Assembly: GCF_008122205.1 (NCBI RefSeq)
Contig: NZ_PHNJ01000004.1
Span: 124,001 to 188,000 of the forward strand
Length of the DNA stretch: 64,000 bases
Reading direction: 5' to 3'
Source: Natronococcus pandeyae
Lineage (GTDB): Archaea; Halobacteriota; Halobacteria; Halobacteriales; Natrialbaceae
Below, in pieces: positions 25,499 through 34,685 of the stretch. Positions within the stretch are counted from its first letter, which is position 1; each line of letters opens with the position of its first letter. The position numbers and the translations under genes are program-made. The notes under the pieces are model-generated. The model ran no database searches. It was not told the origin of the DNA and was given only the letters and a program-made list of their open reading frames with translations.

Positions 25499-26350
25499 TT
25501 ACCGCTCGAGGAACGATCGCACGCGCGAGTCGAACCGCCACTTGCGCTCGTGGAACGCGCCGTGTTTCGCGCCTGCAACGAGTTCGAGTTCTCCGTTCGG
25601 TAACTCGGCGGCGGTTTTCCGTGCGAGTGGCGCCGTAAAGAACGGGTCACGCTCGCCGCCGAAGACGAGTGTCGGTTGGTCGATCGCCGCGAGTTCGTCA
25701 CAGCCGTCGAACTCGAGGATGAACTCGAGGGAGCGCCAGACGTCAGCGGGGTCCGCCGGACGCGGCTGGAACATGCGTCCGGCGGTCTGGAGCACGAGAG
25801 GATAGACCATCGCGCGACCGTCGGTGAACATCGCGGTGGCGAGCTTCGATCGGATCGAGGCCCAGTCGTGCTCGCGGGCGTCGCGTTCGAACTGTCGGAC
25901 GGTCGATCGCGCGTCGTCGTCGAGTCGGCAGGCGCTGTTCGCGACGACGAGTCGGTCGACCAGGTCGGGCTCCTTCCGGGCGAGCGCCTGGCCGATCAGC
26001 CCGCCCATCGAGATACCGATAACGTCGACGGCGTCGCTCGAGTCACCGATCGCCTCGAGGGCTCGCGCGTGCGTCGCGACGGCGTCGTCGGCGTCGTATC
26101 CCGCCGGAAGTCCCCGGGGGCGGCTGAGCACGTAGACCGTGTACTCGTCGAGATAGCGGGCGACGTAGGGCGCGAGCGCCATTCCCGCGAACGGCGGATA
26201 GCTACCGGCGAACATCGCGTCACCGAACCCCGGCATGATGACGAGCGATCGCGATCCGCTGCCGGTTTTGACGTACGGGTGACCGCCGGGAAGCTCCCCG
26301 GTATCGGTTCCGAGCGTCAACGGCTTCAGGAGGGTGTCAGACGATCCCAT
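25499..26350 (-). CDS. Alpha/beta hydrolase
   Basis: A 283-residue soluble hydrolase of unknown substrate. It has the oxyanion strand LVIMPGFGDAMFAG, the nucleophile elbow VIGISMGGLIG, the acid in FGGERDPFF and the His in AGAKHGAFHERKWRFD. It resembles esterase/lipase or haloperoxidase-like members. Its start lies 25 nt inside the end of the upstream DUF892 gene, suggesting one transcript and coupled translation. The 3' end is 42 bp from the convergent PhaC-like gene. Confidence 0.85.
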   Translation of the reverse strand: MGSSDTLLKPLTLGTDTGELPGGHPYVKTGSGSRSLVIMPGFGDAMFAGSYPPFAGMALAPYVARYLDEYTVYVLSRPRGLPAGYDADDAVATHARALEAIGDSSDAVDVIGISMGGLIGQALARKEPDLVDRLVVANSACRLDDDARSTVRQFERDAREHDWASIRSKLATAMFTDGRAMVYPLVLQTAGRMFQPRPADPADVWRSLEFILEFDGCDELAAIDQPTLVFGGERDPFFTAPLARKTAAELPNGELELVAGAKHGAFHERKWRFDSRVRSFLER

Positions 26351-26835
26351 ATGGATTTCATCTCCGAGGCCGTCGCCAGCGTGTCGAGTTCGCGGTAGGC
26401 CGATTTCTCCTCGTCGTAGTTCGACTCGAGTGGCTTGTGGACCTCGTCGTCGAGTTCGAGTTCGGTTGCCATCATCGACAGCCCCTCGTACGCCGTCATC
26501 TCGATCCGCTCCGTCATCATGCCCGCATTGAGGTAGACCATGTCGAGCAGGTCGTCGTCCTCGATCTGGCGTTCGTACGTCTGGCGCTCTTCCTCCAGCG
26601 CGTCGAGAACCGGGACGTCTTGGGTTTCCGGCCGCTCGCCAAGCGCATCGAACACTTCCTCGAGGCGCTGTACCTGGGTCCGGGTTTCGTCGCGATGGTC
26701 GGCGAACCCCTGGCTCATCCGATCGTTCGTCGCATTGATCGCCATCTCGTCGAGCGTCTCGACGAGTTCCTGTTCGATGTAGTACTGCTGGCGGAGTTTG
26801 TGAACGAACAGTTCGTGGAGTGTGTCGATACTCAT
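26326..26835 (-). CDS. DUF892 (YciF-like) ferritin-fold protein
   Basis: A 169-residue four-helix protein. The family pattern is seen in LHELFVHKLRQQYYIEQELVETL, HRDETRTQVQRLEEVFDALGERP, a middle GMMTERIEMTAYEGLSMMATEL and DEEKSAYRELDTLA. Metal-binding carboxylates and His sit at ferritin-like spacing. Members are stress-induced, but their biochemical role is uncertain. The ATG at 26835 (MSIDTLHELF) is preferred over an upstream in-frame start. The last 25 nt overlap the start of the hydrolase gene. Confidence 0.85.
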   Translation of the reverse strand: MSIDTLHELFVHKLRQQYYIEQELVETLDEMAINATNDRMSQGFADHRDETRTQVQRLEEVFDALGERPETQDVPVLDALEEERQTYERQIEDDDLLDMVYLNAGMMTERIEMTAYEGLSMMATELELDDEVHKPLESNYDEEKSAYRELDTLATASEMKSIWDRLTPS

Positions 26836-26935
26836 ATCATTGTGTTCACCACCGGCCACGTGGATAATCTTCTGCCCCGAACACGCAGGTTCGTCGGCCG
26901 ATCCTCGGTCTGCACTCGTCCGTTGTCGCTCGTCG

Positions 26936-27505
26936 TTACCCCGACTCGAACCTGGGAACGTCCGCCGGCGTGTCGAAGTCGTGGAAGTGTTCGCCCTTCT
27001 CCGTGCTGAGGATGTCGAGCGCCGCCGTGGCGCCGTCGCCCGCGGCGATGACGGCCTGCCACTCTTCGGCTCGAACCATCGCGCCCGTCGCGTAGCAGTT
27101 CTCGACGCTCGTTCCCATGCTGAGGCTCACGTCGACGGTATCGCCGTCGAACGCACACCCCATCTCTTCCGCGATTGATCGATCCGCGCCAGTCGCGAGC
27201 ACGACGTACGTCGCCTCGTACTCGCTGTCCATAGTCTCAATCCGGAACCCGTCGGCCGTCTCCTCGACGTCGGTCACTTCTTCGTTCATATGCAGGTCAG
27301 CGCCGCGGTCCTGGATCTGCCCTCGGGCGAGGGTCAGGAACTCGTCGCCGCTGATGCTTCGAATGCCGAGGTAGTTGAACAGGTGAGCCTTGTGCATCCA
27401 CGTCTCGTCGGTGTCGAAGACGACGGTCTCGAGGCCGTTCTTCGCGGTGAACAGTGCTGCACTCAACCCGGCGGTTCCGCCGCCGACGATGGCAACGTCT
27501 GGCAT
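26936..27505 (-). CDS. Short FAD-dependent oxidoreductase (thioredoxin-reductase-like, one domain)
   Basis: A 189-residue flavoprotein carrying only the FAD half of a thioredoxin-reductase fold: VAIVGGGTAGLSAALFTAKNG at the N terminus, VVLATGADRS in the middle and YATGAMVRAEEWQAVIAAGDGATAALDIL at the end. There is no NADPH-binding domain and no redox-active CxxC. Such halves are common in haloarchaea, and their electron donor is unknown. The ATG at 27505 gives the family start MPDVAIVGGG. Confidence 0.85.
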   Translation of the reverse strand: MPDVAIVGGGTAGLSAALFTAKNGLETVVFDTDETWMHKAHLFNYLGIRSISGDEFLTLARGQIQDRGADLHMNEEVTDVEETADGFRIETMDSEYEATYVVLATGADRSIAEEMGCAFDGDTVDVSLSMGTSVENCYATGAMVRAEEWQAVIAAGDGATAALDILSTEKGEHFHDFDTPADVPRFESG

Positions 27506-27617
27506 ACCGGAAGCCACCACGAGAGCCGTGGTAAACGATTCTGTCGTCAGAACAGACGTTTCTCGAGCAAAACAGCTCTCCCCCACGGACGACGCAAGTT
27601 CGAGGTCCCCGCCCGTT

Positions 27618-28370
27618 TCAGAGATCGACGGCGTTCAGATCGATTCGGTCCGGTTCGGGAACCGGTTCGCTCGAGACGGCGATCTCGCCTCGTCCGTCGC
27701 CGTCCTCGGTTACTACGTCTTCGTCCGCGTGCTCGCCCTCAGTGAGGACGATGACACTCTCGGCGAGCAACGGCGCGATCACGCCGGCGACCACGGCCCG
27801 CGGGTCCGAGAGCGACGCTCTGACGACGACGCGGTCTCCCGTCTCGAGTCCGTGCGCGTCGACTACTTCGCGGGCCGCCTCGAGCGCCTCCTCGTGAGTC
27901 ACCCACCGGTTGCCGTCGGTCAGGAGCGCCGTCTCGGGATCGATCGAGAGCGGTGGGAACGACGGATTCTCGCTCCAGAGGCCGGCGTCGAAGTGATGCA
28001 CGCCGGGTTCGTCGGGATCGTCACCGTAGCAGACTCGCTGTGCCCCGGGCGGCAGCTCGTACGATCCGATGTCCTCGGTCGGTGCGACGAGGGTTCGGAA
28101 GTCGGCGTCGTCAGTGAGATCCGTCGGCGGATCGAACCGCGTGGTGCCCTCGAGCAACGTCGTTCCGAAAAATGCGAGCAGTGCGAGCGGGCCGCTGCCG
28201 ACGACCCCGACGGTGACACCCTCCCGAACGCCCGAGTGGCGGAGGAAGTTGCCGGCCTTCCAGGAGGTCGTACAGAGCCAGTGGACGTCGAACTCGCGGC
28301 CGGTCGCGTCGACCAACGCCGTCCGGTCGTCGCGTCGATCGCGCGTCAGTAGACCGTCGACCGTCTCCAT
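27618..28370 (-). CDS. Degenerate N-terminal adenylate-forming (acyl-CoA-synthetase-like) protein
   Basis: A 250-residue protein that aligns with the N-terminal part of ANL-superfamily enzymes: DRTALVDATGREFDVHWL, then HSGVREGVTVGVVGSGPLALLAFFGTTLLEG, and later VTHEEALEAAREVVDAHGLETGDRVVVRASLSDPRAVVAGVIAPLLAESVIVL. The Ser/Thr/Gly-rich AMP-binding loop is missing (LLTDGNRWVTH stands in its place), and the C-terminal lid with the catalytic lysine is absent. It is therefore unlikely to activate acids on its own and may bind an acyl or nucleotide ligand. The open frame is intact, so I treat it as a gene rather than a pseudogene. Confidence 0.7.
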   Translation of the reverse strand: METVDGLLTRDRRDDRTALVDATGREFDVHWLCTTSWKAGNFLRHSGVREGVTVGVVGSGPLALLAFFGTTLLEGTTRFDPPTDLTDDADFRTLVAPTEDIGSYELPPGAQRVCYGDDPDEPGVHHFDAGLWSENPSFPPLSIDPETALLTDGNRWVTHEEALEAAREVVDAHGLETGDRVVVRASLSDPRAVVAGVIAPLLAESVIVLTEGEHADEDVVTEDGDGRGEIAVSSEPVPEPDRIDLNAVDL

Positions 28371-28527
28371 ACGAGGAGATTCGTGCACTGACTCAAAAGT
28401 CCGCCGAGTTCGTCGTCGAGATCACCCCGCCCCGTCGTCGGTGGCGACATTTCGAACCGTCCGTCGCGCCTCCCCCTCGACTCGTCGAGGCCGTGGATTT
28501 TCTGACGGGGGAGGGTGACGTCGCCGA

Positions 28528-29658
28528 TCAGACGACGTCGTGTCGCTGGTAAAATCGCCGGGTCCGATCGTCGGCCAGGAGCGGGCGGTGGACCTGCATC
28601 GCGGCGACGCCCGTCCGGCTGTTCCCCTCGATGATCTTGAATTCGCCGTCGCCCGTGACGACGATGTCCCAGCCGACGTAGGGCATGTGTGAGAGCGTGT
28701 TGGCGATCTCGAGCAGTTTGTCACGGATCTCTTCCCAGCCGGGAATCTCGGTTCCCTCGATACGAGCGCCCGTTTCGGGATGCGTTTCGTGCCAGCTAAC
28801 GGAGTCCTCGTGGTAGTAGTGCGCACCGGCGCTGAGTTCTCCAGCTTCTCGGTCGACTTCCGCGCTCAACCCACCCTTCGAAAAGTTGTCCACGGGGACG
28901 GAGTTGCTGGTGCCGATTCGCTGGACTGCGATCGGAATGAACGCCTCCTGTGCAGTCTCGTCGTACATCGTGAGAACCCGGATCGTGTTTACCGTGTCGG
29001 GATACAACTCGTCGGCGTACTCGTCCTGTTCGACGAACTCACAGACGAGATAGTCCTCGAGATCCGCGAGCGCCTCGGCGAGTTCGGCGTCACTCACCGG
29101 CGTGCCGTCGTACAGGTATCGTCCGTCCTCGCGCTCGAGAAAGTGAACGTTGTTTCCGCCGCCGCCGCTGAACCACTTCAGCACGAGGCGATCTCCGTCC
29201 GAGAGGGTCCCGTCGAGCCACTCGACCGGATCCACAGACGGCCGCGAGGACTCGGGGTCGGACGGATGTTCGAGTTCGATACCGCCGTCACTCGCGATCG
29301 CTCCGTCGTCGTCCGACTCGAACACGTGGAACTGACCGTCCTTGAGCAGCCCGTACACCGTCGACCGGTAGGACGGGAACTCGCGGAGGATCTGGTGAAA
29401 GGCGAGTTTGTTGTCGATCAGCGCGCCCCAGTGGCCGTTGATCCGACCCGAGCGGATGTACCGCTGATAATCGTCGAGATACGTCGTCGGCTCGTAAGTG
29501 TCGAAATCGTAGAGCACACCCGACTTGCTCAAAAACCGCCGTCTGTAGAGCCAGAGACGCTCTCTGGGCGTGAAGTCGAACATCTGCCCGTCCTGTCGCT
29601 CGTCGCGGACCAGATTGCGCACCCGGTTTGCGGTCTGATATGCCTCGCGGATGTTCAT
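28528..29658 (-). CDS. Sugar-transfer-associated ATP-grasp protein
   Basis: A 376-residue cytoplasmic protein of the ATP-grasp superfamily, closest to the sugar-transfer-associated group. Visible parts are the lysine strand DRLVLKWFSGGGGNNVHFLE, the central LVCEFVEQDEYADELYPDTVNTIRVLTM, and the metal-binding end GWDIVVTGDGEFKIIEGNSRTG. ATP-grasp ligases join a carboxylate to an amine or similar group through acyl-phosphate. Members of this group lie near capsule or surface-glycan genes. None is adjacent here. An AT-rich TATA region lies 26-35 nt before the ATG. Confidence 0.8.
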   Translation of the reverse strand: MNIREAYQTANRVRNLVRDERQDGQMFDFTPRERLWLYRRRFLSKSGVLYDFDTYEPTTYLDDYQRYIRSGRINGHWGALIDNKLAFHQILREFPSYRSTVYGLLKDGQFHVFESDDDGAIASDGGIELEHPSDPESSRPSVDPVEWLDGTLSDGDRLVLKWFSGGGGNNVHFLEREDGRYLYDGTPVSDAELAEALADLEDYLVCEFVEQDEYADELYPDTVNTIRVLTMYDETAQEAFIPIAVQRIGTSNSVPVDNFSKGGLSAEVDREAGELSAGAHYYHEDSVSWHETHPETGARIEGTEIPGWEEIRDKLLEIANTLSHMPYVGWDIVVTGDGEFKIIEGNSRTGVAAMQVHRPLLADDRTRRFYQRHDVV

Positions 29659-29683
29659 CGAGGACAGCTATCAGCCGTTACCA

Positions 29684-29693
29684 TATACTTATA
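29684..29693 (-). promoter_or_regulatory. TATA-like box of the ATP-grasp gene
   Basis: The surrounding 20 nt read CCAGTGTATAAGTATATGG on the minus strand. The box lies 26-35 nt before the ATG, fitting a leaderless transcript. Confidence 0.5.
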
Positions 29694-29774
29694 CACTGGG
29701 TAGCGACCGTGGTTACACGATCGAAACAGTCCGTCGTTACCCCCTTACCGCCGCGTCGCGATGTTGGGAAGTTG

Positions 29775-30938
29775 TTAAAACGCTCGCTTGATTCTCTCGA
29801 AGAAGCCGTCGTTGACGTCGATCTCGTCGCCGCCGGCCTCGGCGAAGGCCTCGAGCGCCTCGCGTTGCTCCTCGTTGAGCGAGTCGGGCGTCACGATCTG
29901 GACCTTTACGTAGAGGTTGCCCTGTCCGCGGCCGCGAAGACGCGGCATCCCTTTCCCCTTGAGTCGGAACGTTTCGCCGCTCTGGGTCCCGTCCGGAACC
30001 TCGAACTCGACGCTCCCCTCGAGGGTCGGCACCTCGACCGTGTCCCCGAACGTCGCCTGCGGGAACGAGATGGGGAGTCGGTAGCGCAGATCGTCGCCTT
30101 CCCGCTCGAACTGCTCGTGCTCGGCGATGGCGACGTCGATCAGCAGGTCGCCGCGGGGACCACCCTCGGGGCTCGGCGCCCCCTCGCGCTCCATGCGAAG
30201 CGTCTGCCCGTCCTGAATTCCCGCCGGCACTTCGACCGTGAGCGTCGCCTCGCCGCGGACGTAGCCCTCGCCGCGACACTCGCCGCAGGTTTCGGAGTAC
30301 AGCGTCCCCTCGCCCTCACAGCGGGGACAGGACGTCGTCTGCTGGACGCGCCCGAGCGGCGTCTGCTGAACCTGGGTCACCTGCCCGCGACCCTGACACT
30401 CCGGGCAGGTCTGGGCGTCCGCCTCCGGCGGATGACCCTCGCCGTCACAGACGTCACACTCCTCCGGCCGCTCGACCGTGAACTGCTTCTCGACACCTTC
30501 GTAGGCCTCCTCGAGCGTGATCTCGAGTCCGGTTCGCAGGTCGCGACCCTTCCGCGGCCGCCGTCGACCGCGGCCGCCACCGCCGCCGAAGACCTGTTCG
30601 AAGATGTCGCCGAGACCGCCGCCACCCATCCCGCCGCCACCGCCCATCCCGCCGAACGGGCCGCCACCCATCCCGCCGGGACCGGCGTCGCTGGCGTCGT
30701 AGCCGTGCTTTTCGGCCTGCTCGTAGCGGTCGTGTCCCATCTGATCGTAGGCGTCGCGCTTCTCCTCGTCCGTGAGGACCTGCTTCGCCTTCTGGATCTT
30801 CTTGAATTTCTCCTCGGCGTCAGGATCGTCGCTGACGTCCGGATGGTACTCGGTGGCCTTCTTCCGGTACGCCTGCTTGATCTCCTCGGCAGAGGCGTCG
30901 CGACTCACGCCGAGAACGTCGTAGAAGTCCTCGCTCAT
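29775..30938 (-). CDS. dnaJ: Co-chaperone DnaJ (Hsp40, type I)
   Basis: Delivers substrates to DnaK and stimulates its ATPase. The 387 residues follow the type I order: J domain (YHPDV, the HPD motif, in residues 1-70), a Gly-rich linker (GGMGGGPFGGMGGGGGMGG), four zinc knuckles CDVCDGEG, CPECQGRG, CPRCEGEG and CGECRGEG, then the two substrate-binding beta domains. The ATG at 30938 (MSEDFYDVLGV) is the family start. It lies downstream of dnaK on the same strand with a 323-bp gap holding a hairpin array, so it is probably transcribed separately. Confidence 0.97.
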   Translation of the reverse strand: MSEDFYDVLGVSRDASAEEIKQAYRKKATEYHPDVSDDPDAEEKFKKIQKAKQVLTDEEKRDAYDQMGHDRYEQAEKHGYDASDAGPGGMGGGPFGGMGGGGGMGGGGLGDIFEQVFGGGGGRGRRRPRKGRDLRTGLEITLEEAYEGVEKQFTVERPEECDVCDGEGHPPEADAQTCPECQGRGQVTQVQQTPLGRVQQTTSCPRCEGEGTLYSETCGECRGEGYVRGEATLTVEVPAGIQDGQTLRMEREGAPSPEGGPRGDLLIDVAIAEHEQFEREGDDLRYRLPISFPQATFGDTVEVPTLEGSVEFEVPDGTQSGETFRLKGKGMPRLRGRGQGNLYVKVQIVTPDSLNEEQREALEAFAEAGGDEIDVNDGFFERIKRAF

Positions 30939-31261
30939 TCGTTGTTCCACCGGTACTCGGTTGAGACACTTGAAACGACCGTTCCGAAGTTTTTCCGCCT
31001 CGGGTTCGCTCGCGTTGCTCGCTCACCTCTCTCTGCTCACGGGCACGAAGTGCCCTCTGCTCACGGACGCATAGCGTCCGTTCGCACGGTATGCGAGACT
31101 TCGGTCTCGCACTATTCGCACGGCTCGCGGGACCTTTGATCCCGCGCTGGGCGCAAAAACTTCGATGAAAAATCCGCTCGCTCCCGCTGGTCGCTCGCGG
31201 GTGCAGCGCTTGCGACTCGACCGCAGCGGTTAGTTGACGACGAAGAAAACGACCCCTCGCG
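30939..31261. other. 323-bp dnaK-dnaJ gap containing hairpin array B
   Basis: No gene is seen. A (C/G)GCTCGC-rich region around 31010-31040 is followed by four stem-loops (31041-31146) and a segment (31170-31205) that reads CGCGAGCGACCAGCGGGAG on the minus strand, of a kind I associate with repetitive haloarchaeal intergenic DNA. No TATA-like box is obvious before dnaJ. Confidence 0.55.
31041..31146. repeat. Array of four short hairpins (array B)
   Basis: Perfect stems: GGGCAC/GTGCCC (loop GAA, 31041-31055), CGGACGC/GCGTCCG (loop ATA, 31064-31080), TGCGAGAC/GTCTCGCA (loop TTCG, 31092-31111) and CGCGGGA/TCCCGCG (7-nt loop, 31126-31146). The first two share the three-base-loop design of array A at 8878-8970. 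Confidence 0.7.
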
Positions 31262-33202
31262 TTACTCGTCGTCGTCTTCGTCGACGTCCTCGAAGTCGGC
31301 GTCGACGAACTCCTCGTCCTCGCCGTCAGCAGCCGCACCGCCCGGACCCGGGTTCGGGCCGCCGCCCATGCCGCCCATTCCGCCGGGGCCGGCACCGGCC
31401 GCACCGCCTGCGGCGCCACCAGCACCTGCAGCGCCGCCGGCACCTGCGGCGCCGGCTTCCTGCTGGTACATCTGCTTGCCGATCTCCTGAAGCTCCGTGC
31501 TCAGGGTCTCGGTCGCCTCCTCGATGTCCTCGGCGTCGGCATCGTCGTCGTCGATCGTCTCCTCTAAGTCCTCGACGGCCGATTCGATGTCCGCGCGCAG
31601 GTCGTCGTCGACCTCCTCTTCGTTCTCCTCGAGCAGCGTCTCGGCGCGCTGGATCGTCGCCTCGGCGGTGTTGCGCGCCTCGATGCGCTGGCGCTTCTTC
31701 TCGTCTTCCTCGGCGTGTTTCTCGGCTTCCTCCTGCATCTGCTCGATCTCGTCGTCGGAGAGGCCGGCACCACCCTCGATGGTGATCTCCTCGCTGGTAC
31801 CGGTGCCCTTGTCCTCGGCGGAGACGTTGACGATCCCGTTCTCGTCGATGGAGAACGTGACCTCGATCTGGGGCGTTCCGGCGGGGGCCGGCGGGATGCC
31901 GCTCAGGTGGAACTCGCCCAGCATCTCGTTCTTTTCGGCGAGTTCGCGCTCGCCCTGGAAGACCCGGACCTGCACCGAGGTCTGGTTGTCCGCCGCGGTG
32001 GTGAAGATCTTCGACTCCTCGGTCGGAATCGTCGTGTTCTTCTCGATGAGTCGCTCGAAGAGGCCGCCCTTGACCTCGATACCGAGCGAGAGCGGCGTGA
32101 CGTCGAGCAGCACGATGTCGTCGACCTCGCCGCCGAGAACGCCGCCCTGGATCGCCGCGCCGAGCGCGACGGCCTCGTCGGGGTTGACGTTCTTCTGGGG
32201 CTCCTGACCCGTCAGCTCCTCGACCTTCTCCGCGACCTGGGGCATCCGGGTCGAACCGCCGACCAGGAGAACCTCGTCGATGTCGTCCTTCTCGTAGCCG
32301 GCGTCCTCGAGCGCCTGCTCGGTTGGCTCGACCGTGCGCTCGATCAGGTCCTGGGTTAGCGACTCGAACTTGGCCCGCGTCATGGACTCCTCGAGGTGGA
32401 TCGGACCGTCGTCGGTCGCCGTGATGAACGGCAGGTTGATCTCGGTCTCCTTGCGCGAGGAGAGTTCGATCTTGGCTTCCTCGGCCGCGTCTTTCAGGCG
32501 CTGGAGCGCCTGCCGGTCCTCGCGGAGATCGACGCCGTGTTCGGCCTCGAACTCCTCGGCGAGGTAATCCATGATCGCCTCGTCCCAGTCGTCGCCACCG
32601 AGGTCGTTGTCACCGTTGGTTGCGACGACCTCGTAGACGCCGCCGCCGAGATCGAGAAGAGAGACGTCGAAAGTACCGCCACCGAGGTCGTAGACGAGCA
32701 CGGTCTGGTCGGACTCGTCGTCGAGGCCGTAGGCCATCGACGCAGCCGTCGGCTCGTTGACGATGCGCTCGACCTCGAAGCCGGCGATCTCGCCGGCGTC
32801 TTTGGTCGCCTGGCGCTGTTTGTCGTTGAAGTAGGCGGGAACCGTAATGACGGCCTTTTCGACGTCGTCGCCGAGATACTCCTCGGCGTCGTGTTTGATC
32901 TTCTGGAGGATCATCGCCGAGATCTCTTCGGGCGTGTACTCCTCGCCCTCGATCTCGACCGCATAATCGTCCTCGCCCATGTGGCGCTTGATCGACTGAA
33001 TCGTCCGATCGGGGTTCTGAACAGCCTGGTTCTTGGCGGGTTTGCCGACGAGCCGTTCGTCGTCGTCGGTGAACGCGACGACGGAGGGTGTCGTCCGTTC
33101 GCCTTCGCCGTTGACGATGATCTCCGGATCGCCACCTTCCATCACCGCGAACGCGCTGTTCGTCGTCCCAAGGTCGACTCCGAGAATCTTGTTGCTCGCC
33201 AT
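31262..33202 (-). CDS. dnaK: Chaperone DnaK (Hsp70)
   Basis: ATP-driven chaperone, 646 residues. The nucleotide-binding domain shows [28 protein letters not shown], the adenosine loop [12 protein letters not shown] and the interdomain linker region [16 protein letters not shown]. The substrate-binding domain follows, then a helical lid and a Gly/Ala-rich tail (about 40 residues) ending in an acidic DEDDDE. The acidic surface is haloadapted. The ATG at 33202 ([12 protein letters not shown]) fits the family and has a TTTAAA 27-32 nt upstream. It lies between grpE and dnaJ. Confidence 0.98.
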   Translation of the reverse strand: MASNKILGVDLGTTNSAFAVMEGGDPEIIVNGEGERTTPSVVAFTDDDERLVGKPAKNQAVQNPDRTIQSIKRHMGEDDYAVEIEGEEYTPEEISAMILQKIKHDAEEYLGDDVEKAVITVPAYFNDKQRQATKDAGEIAGFEVERIVNEPTAASMAYGLDDESDQTVLVYDLGGGTFDVSLLDLGGGVYEVVATNGDNDLGGDDWDEAIMDYLAEEFEAEHGVDLREDRQALQRLKDAAEEAKIELSSRKETEINLPFITATDDGPIHLEESMTRAKFESLTQDLIERTVEPTEQALEDAGYEKDDIDEVLLVGGSTRMPQVAEKVEELTGQEPQKNVNPDEAVALGAAIQGGVLGGEVDDIVLLDVTPLSLGIEVKGGLFERLIEKNTTIPTEESKIFTTAADNQTSVQVRVFQGERELAEKNEMLGEFHLSGIPPAPAGTPQIEVTFSIDENGIVNVSAEDKGTGTSEEITIEGGAGLSDDEIEQMQEEAEKHAEEDEKKRQRIEARNTAEATIQRAETLLEENEEEVDDDLRADIESAVEDLEETIDDDDADAEDIEEATETLSTELQEIGKQMYQQEAGAAGAGGAAGAGGAAGGAAGAGPGGMGGMGGGPNPGPGGAAADGEDEEFVDADFEDVDEDDDE

Positions 33203-33228
33203 CACGAGAGGGGTTGTGCTCACTTTGG

Positions 33229-33234
33229 TTTAAA
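33229..33234 (-). promoter_or_regulatory. TATA-like box of dnaK
   Basis: TTTAAA lies 27-32 nt before the dnaK ATG. A second AT-rich stretch (around 33262-33278) lies further upstream. The tandem-repeat block at 33421-33586 is about 220-380 bp upstream. Confidence 0.5.
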
Positions 33235-33420
33235 GCTTGTCACAGAAGATCGGCGCACTTTGGATTATAGAATTTAACGTCTTAGGATGTCGGAGAGGGT
33301 CCCCTGTCGGTTCTGAGGGGATTTCGATTTCTGGCGTCGACAGTTCAAATCCGTTCTCCCGTTCGCTCGAGTTCGCTCCAGCGGTCGGTAGCCACTCGCC
33401 GGCGCGAGACCAGTGATGAC

Positions 33421-33586
33421 GGAACCGACTGACAGTGACGGCGGGACCAACTGATGGTGACGATAGGACCAACTACAGGTGGGCGCACCTGCATGTGGAG
33501 TGACCGCTAGAGAACCGTGGTCACTTCTGGAAAACCGTGGTCACTGTTGGTGTACTGTAGAACACCGCCGGAGAACTGTGCTCGCT
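33421..33586. repeat. Degenerate tandem repeat, about eight units of 20-22 bp, between grpE and dnaK
   Basis: Units drift but keep a core like ACC(G/A)xxTGGTxACT. The clearest pair is AACCGTGGTCACT at 33513-33525 and 33533-33545, spaced 20 bp. GGACCAACT recurs at 33444-33452 and 33466-33474, spaced 22 bp. The block sits in the 439-bp gap (33203-33641), the rest of which shows only an AT-rich patch and ordinary GC-rich sequence. The units are adjacent without spacers, so this is not a CRISPR array. Confidence 0.6.
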
Positions 33587-33641
33587 ATGGAAACGAGACT
33601 GCGTCGACAGTGGTCCGGAACGGGGGTTCCGCTTCGAAAAC

Positions 33642-34538
33642 TTACTCGGCGTCGGTCGTCTCGGATCCGTCGTCTGCCGATCCGTTCTCCGAATCGGACG
33701 CTTCGTCTTCACCGGTCGCCTCGAGGGTGCCGTTGGAGACGGTCACCTGGGCGTTCTGGATCACTTTCTCACCCATCTCGTAGCCGGGCGTGTAGACGTC
33801 GGCGACCGACCCTTCGGGCTCGGAGCTGTCGACCTGCATCATCACTTCGTGGCGCTGGGGATCGACCTCGGTCCCCGGGTCGGGAGTGATCTCCGAGACG
33901 TTCTCGTCCTCGAGCACGCGGTCGAACTCCCGGAGCGTCATCTCGACGCCGTCGCGCAGGCTCTCGGCGTCGCCGCTCTCTTCCTCGAGGGCGCGTTTCA
34001 GGTTGTCACGAACGCCGACGAGTCGCTCGACGAGGTCCTCCGTCGCGCGGTCTTTCATCTGCTGTTGACGCTTTTTGGCGCGTTTCTTGTAGTTCTGGAA
34101 GTCGGCCTGCTTGCGCTTGAGGCGGTTCTTCAGGTCGTCGACCTCGGCTTCGGACTCCTCGAGTTCGGTCCGAAGTTCGTCAATCGTTTCGGCCTGTTCC
34201 TCGACTCGTTCGTCGAGATCCTCGAGTTCCTCGCGCTGCTGGGCGACGGTCTCGTTGAGCTGGCGCGCTTCGTCGACGATCCCGTTCACCTGGTGGGCGA
34301 GGTCGTCGTCGTGCTCGGTGATCCGGTCCAAGAGTTCCTGGACGTCCTCGCTCGTTTCGGGAACCGCCGTCTCGTCCTGGCTCGCGTCCGACTCGGCGGC
34401 CGTCGACTCGGCCGCTGATTCCGACTCCGATTCCCCTGTCGTCCCCTCGGCCTCGACGTCGGCCGGTTCGCCGTCGTCGGATCGGTCCTCGGACGGGACA
34501 CCCTGGGCGGACGCGTTCGTGCCCTCGTCTTCGCTCAT
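33642..34538 (-). CDS. grpE: Nucleotide exchange factor GrpE
   Basis: Releases ADP from DnaK. The 298 residues start with a long disordered acidic region (about 1-80, Ser/Glu-rich). A long coiled coil follows (DLDERVEEQAETIDELRTELEESEAEVDDLKNRLKRKQADFQNYKKRAKK), then the family beta domain with LVERLVGVRDNLKRAL, ITPDPGTEVDPQRHEVM and VYTPGYEMGEKVIQNAQVTVS. The C-terminal tail is acidic. It is the first gene of the grpE-dnaK-dnaJ set. An ATAAAAG-type TATA box lies 23-30 nt before the ATG at 34538. Confidence 0.95.
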   Translation of the reverse strand: MSEDEGTNASAQGVPSEDRSDDGEPADVEAEGTTGESESESAAESTAAESDASQDETAVPETSEDVQELLDRITEHDDDLAHQVNGIVDEARQLNETVAQQREELEDLDERVEEQAETIDELRTELEESEAEVDDLKNRLKRKQADFQNYKKRAKKRQQQMKDRATEDLVERLVGVRDNLKRALEEESGDAESLRDGVEMTLREFDRVLEDENVSEITPDPGTEVDPQRHEVMMQVDSSEPEGSVADVYTPGYEMGEKVIQNAQVTVSNGTLEATGEDEASDSENGSADDGSETTDAE

Positions 34539-34560
34539 GTCCCAGTCAACGAACAGCGGT

Positions 34561-34568
34561 AATAAAAG
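34561..34568 (-). promoter_or_regulatory. TATA-like box of grpE
   Basis: CTTTTATT on the minus strand, 23-30 nt before the grpE ATG, in GC-rich surroundings. Confidence 0.5.
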
Positions 34569-34685
34569 GGTTGAGGTCCACCCTCGCTGCGGAATCGATC
34601 CGACGAGGGAGACGATCGGCCGTCGCTGTCCGTGGGAATCGCCGAAATCGGCCGGCGACTCCATCTCGCCGATCCACGGCCGACA

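Noticed and set aside
33421-33586. Possible CRISPR array
   Set aside because: Units are directly adjacent and degenerate, with no constant repeat and no unique spacers. No cas genes are present in the window.
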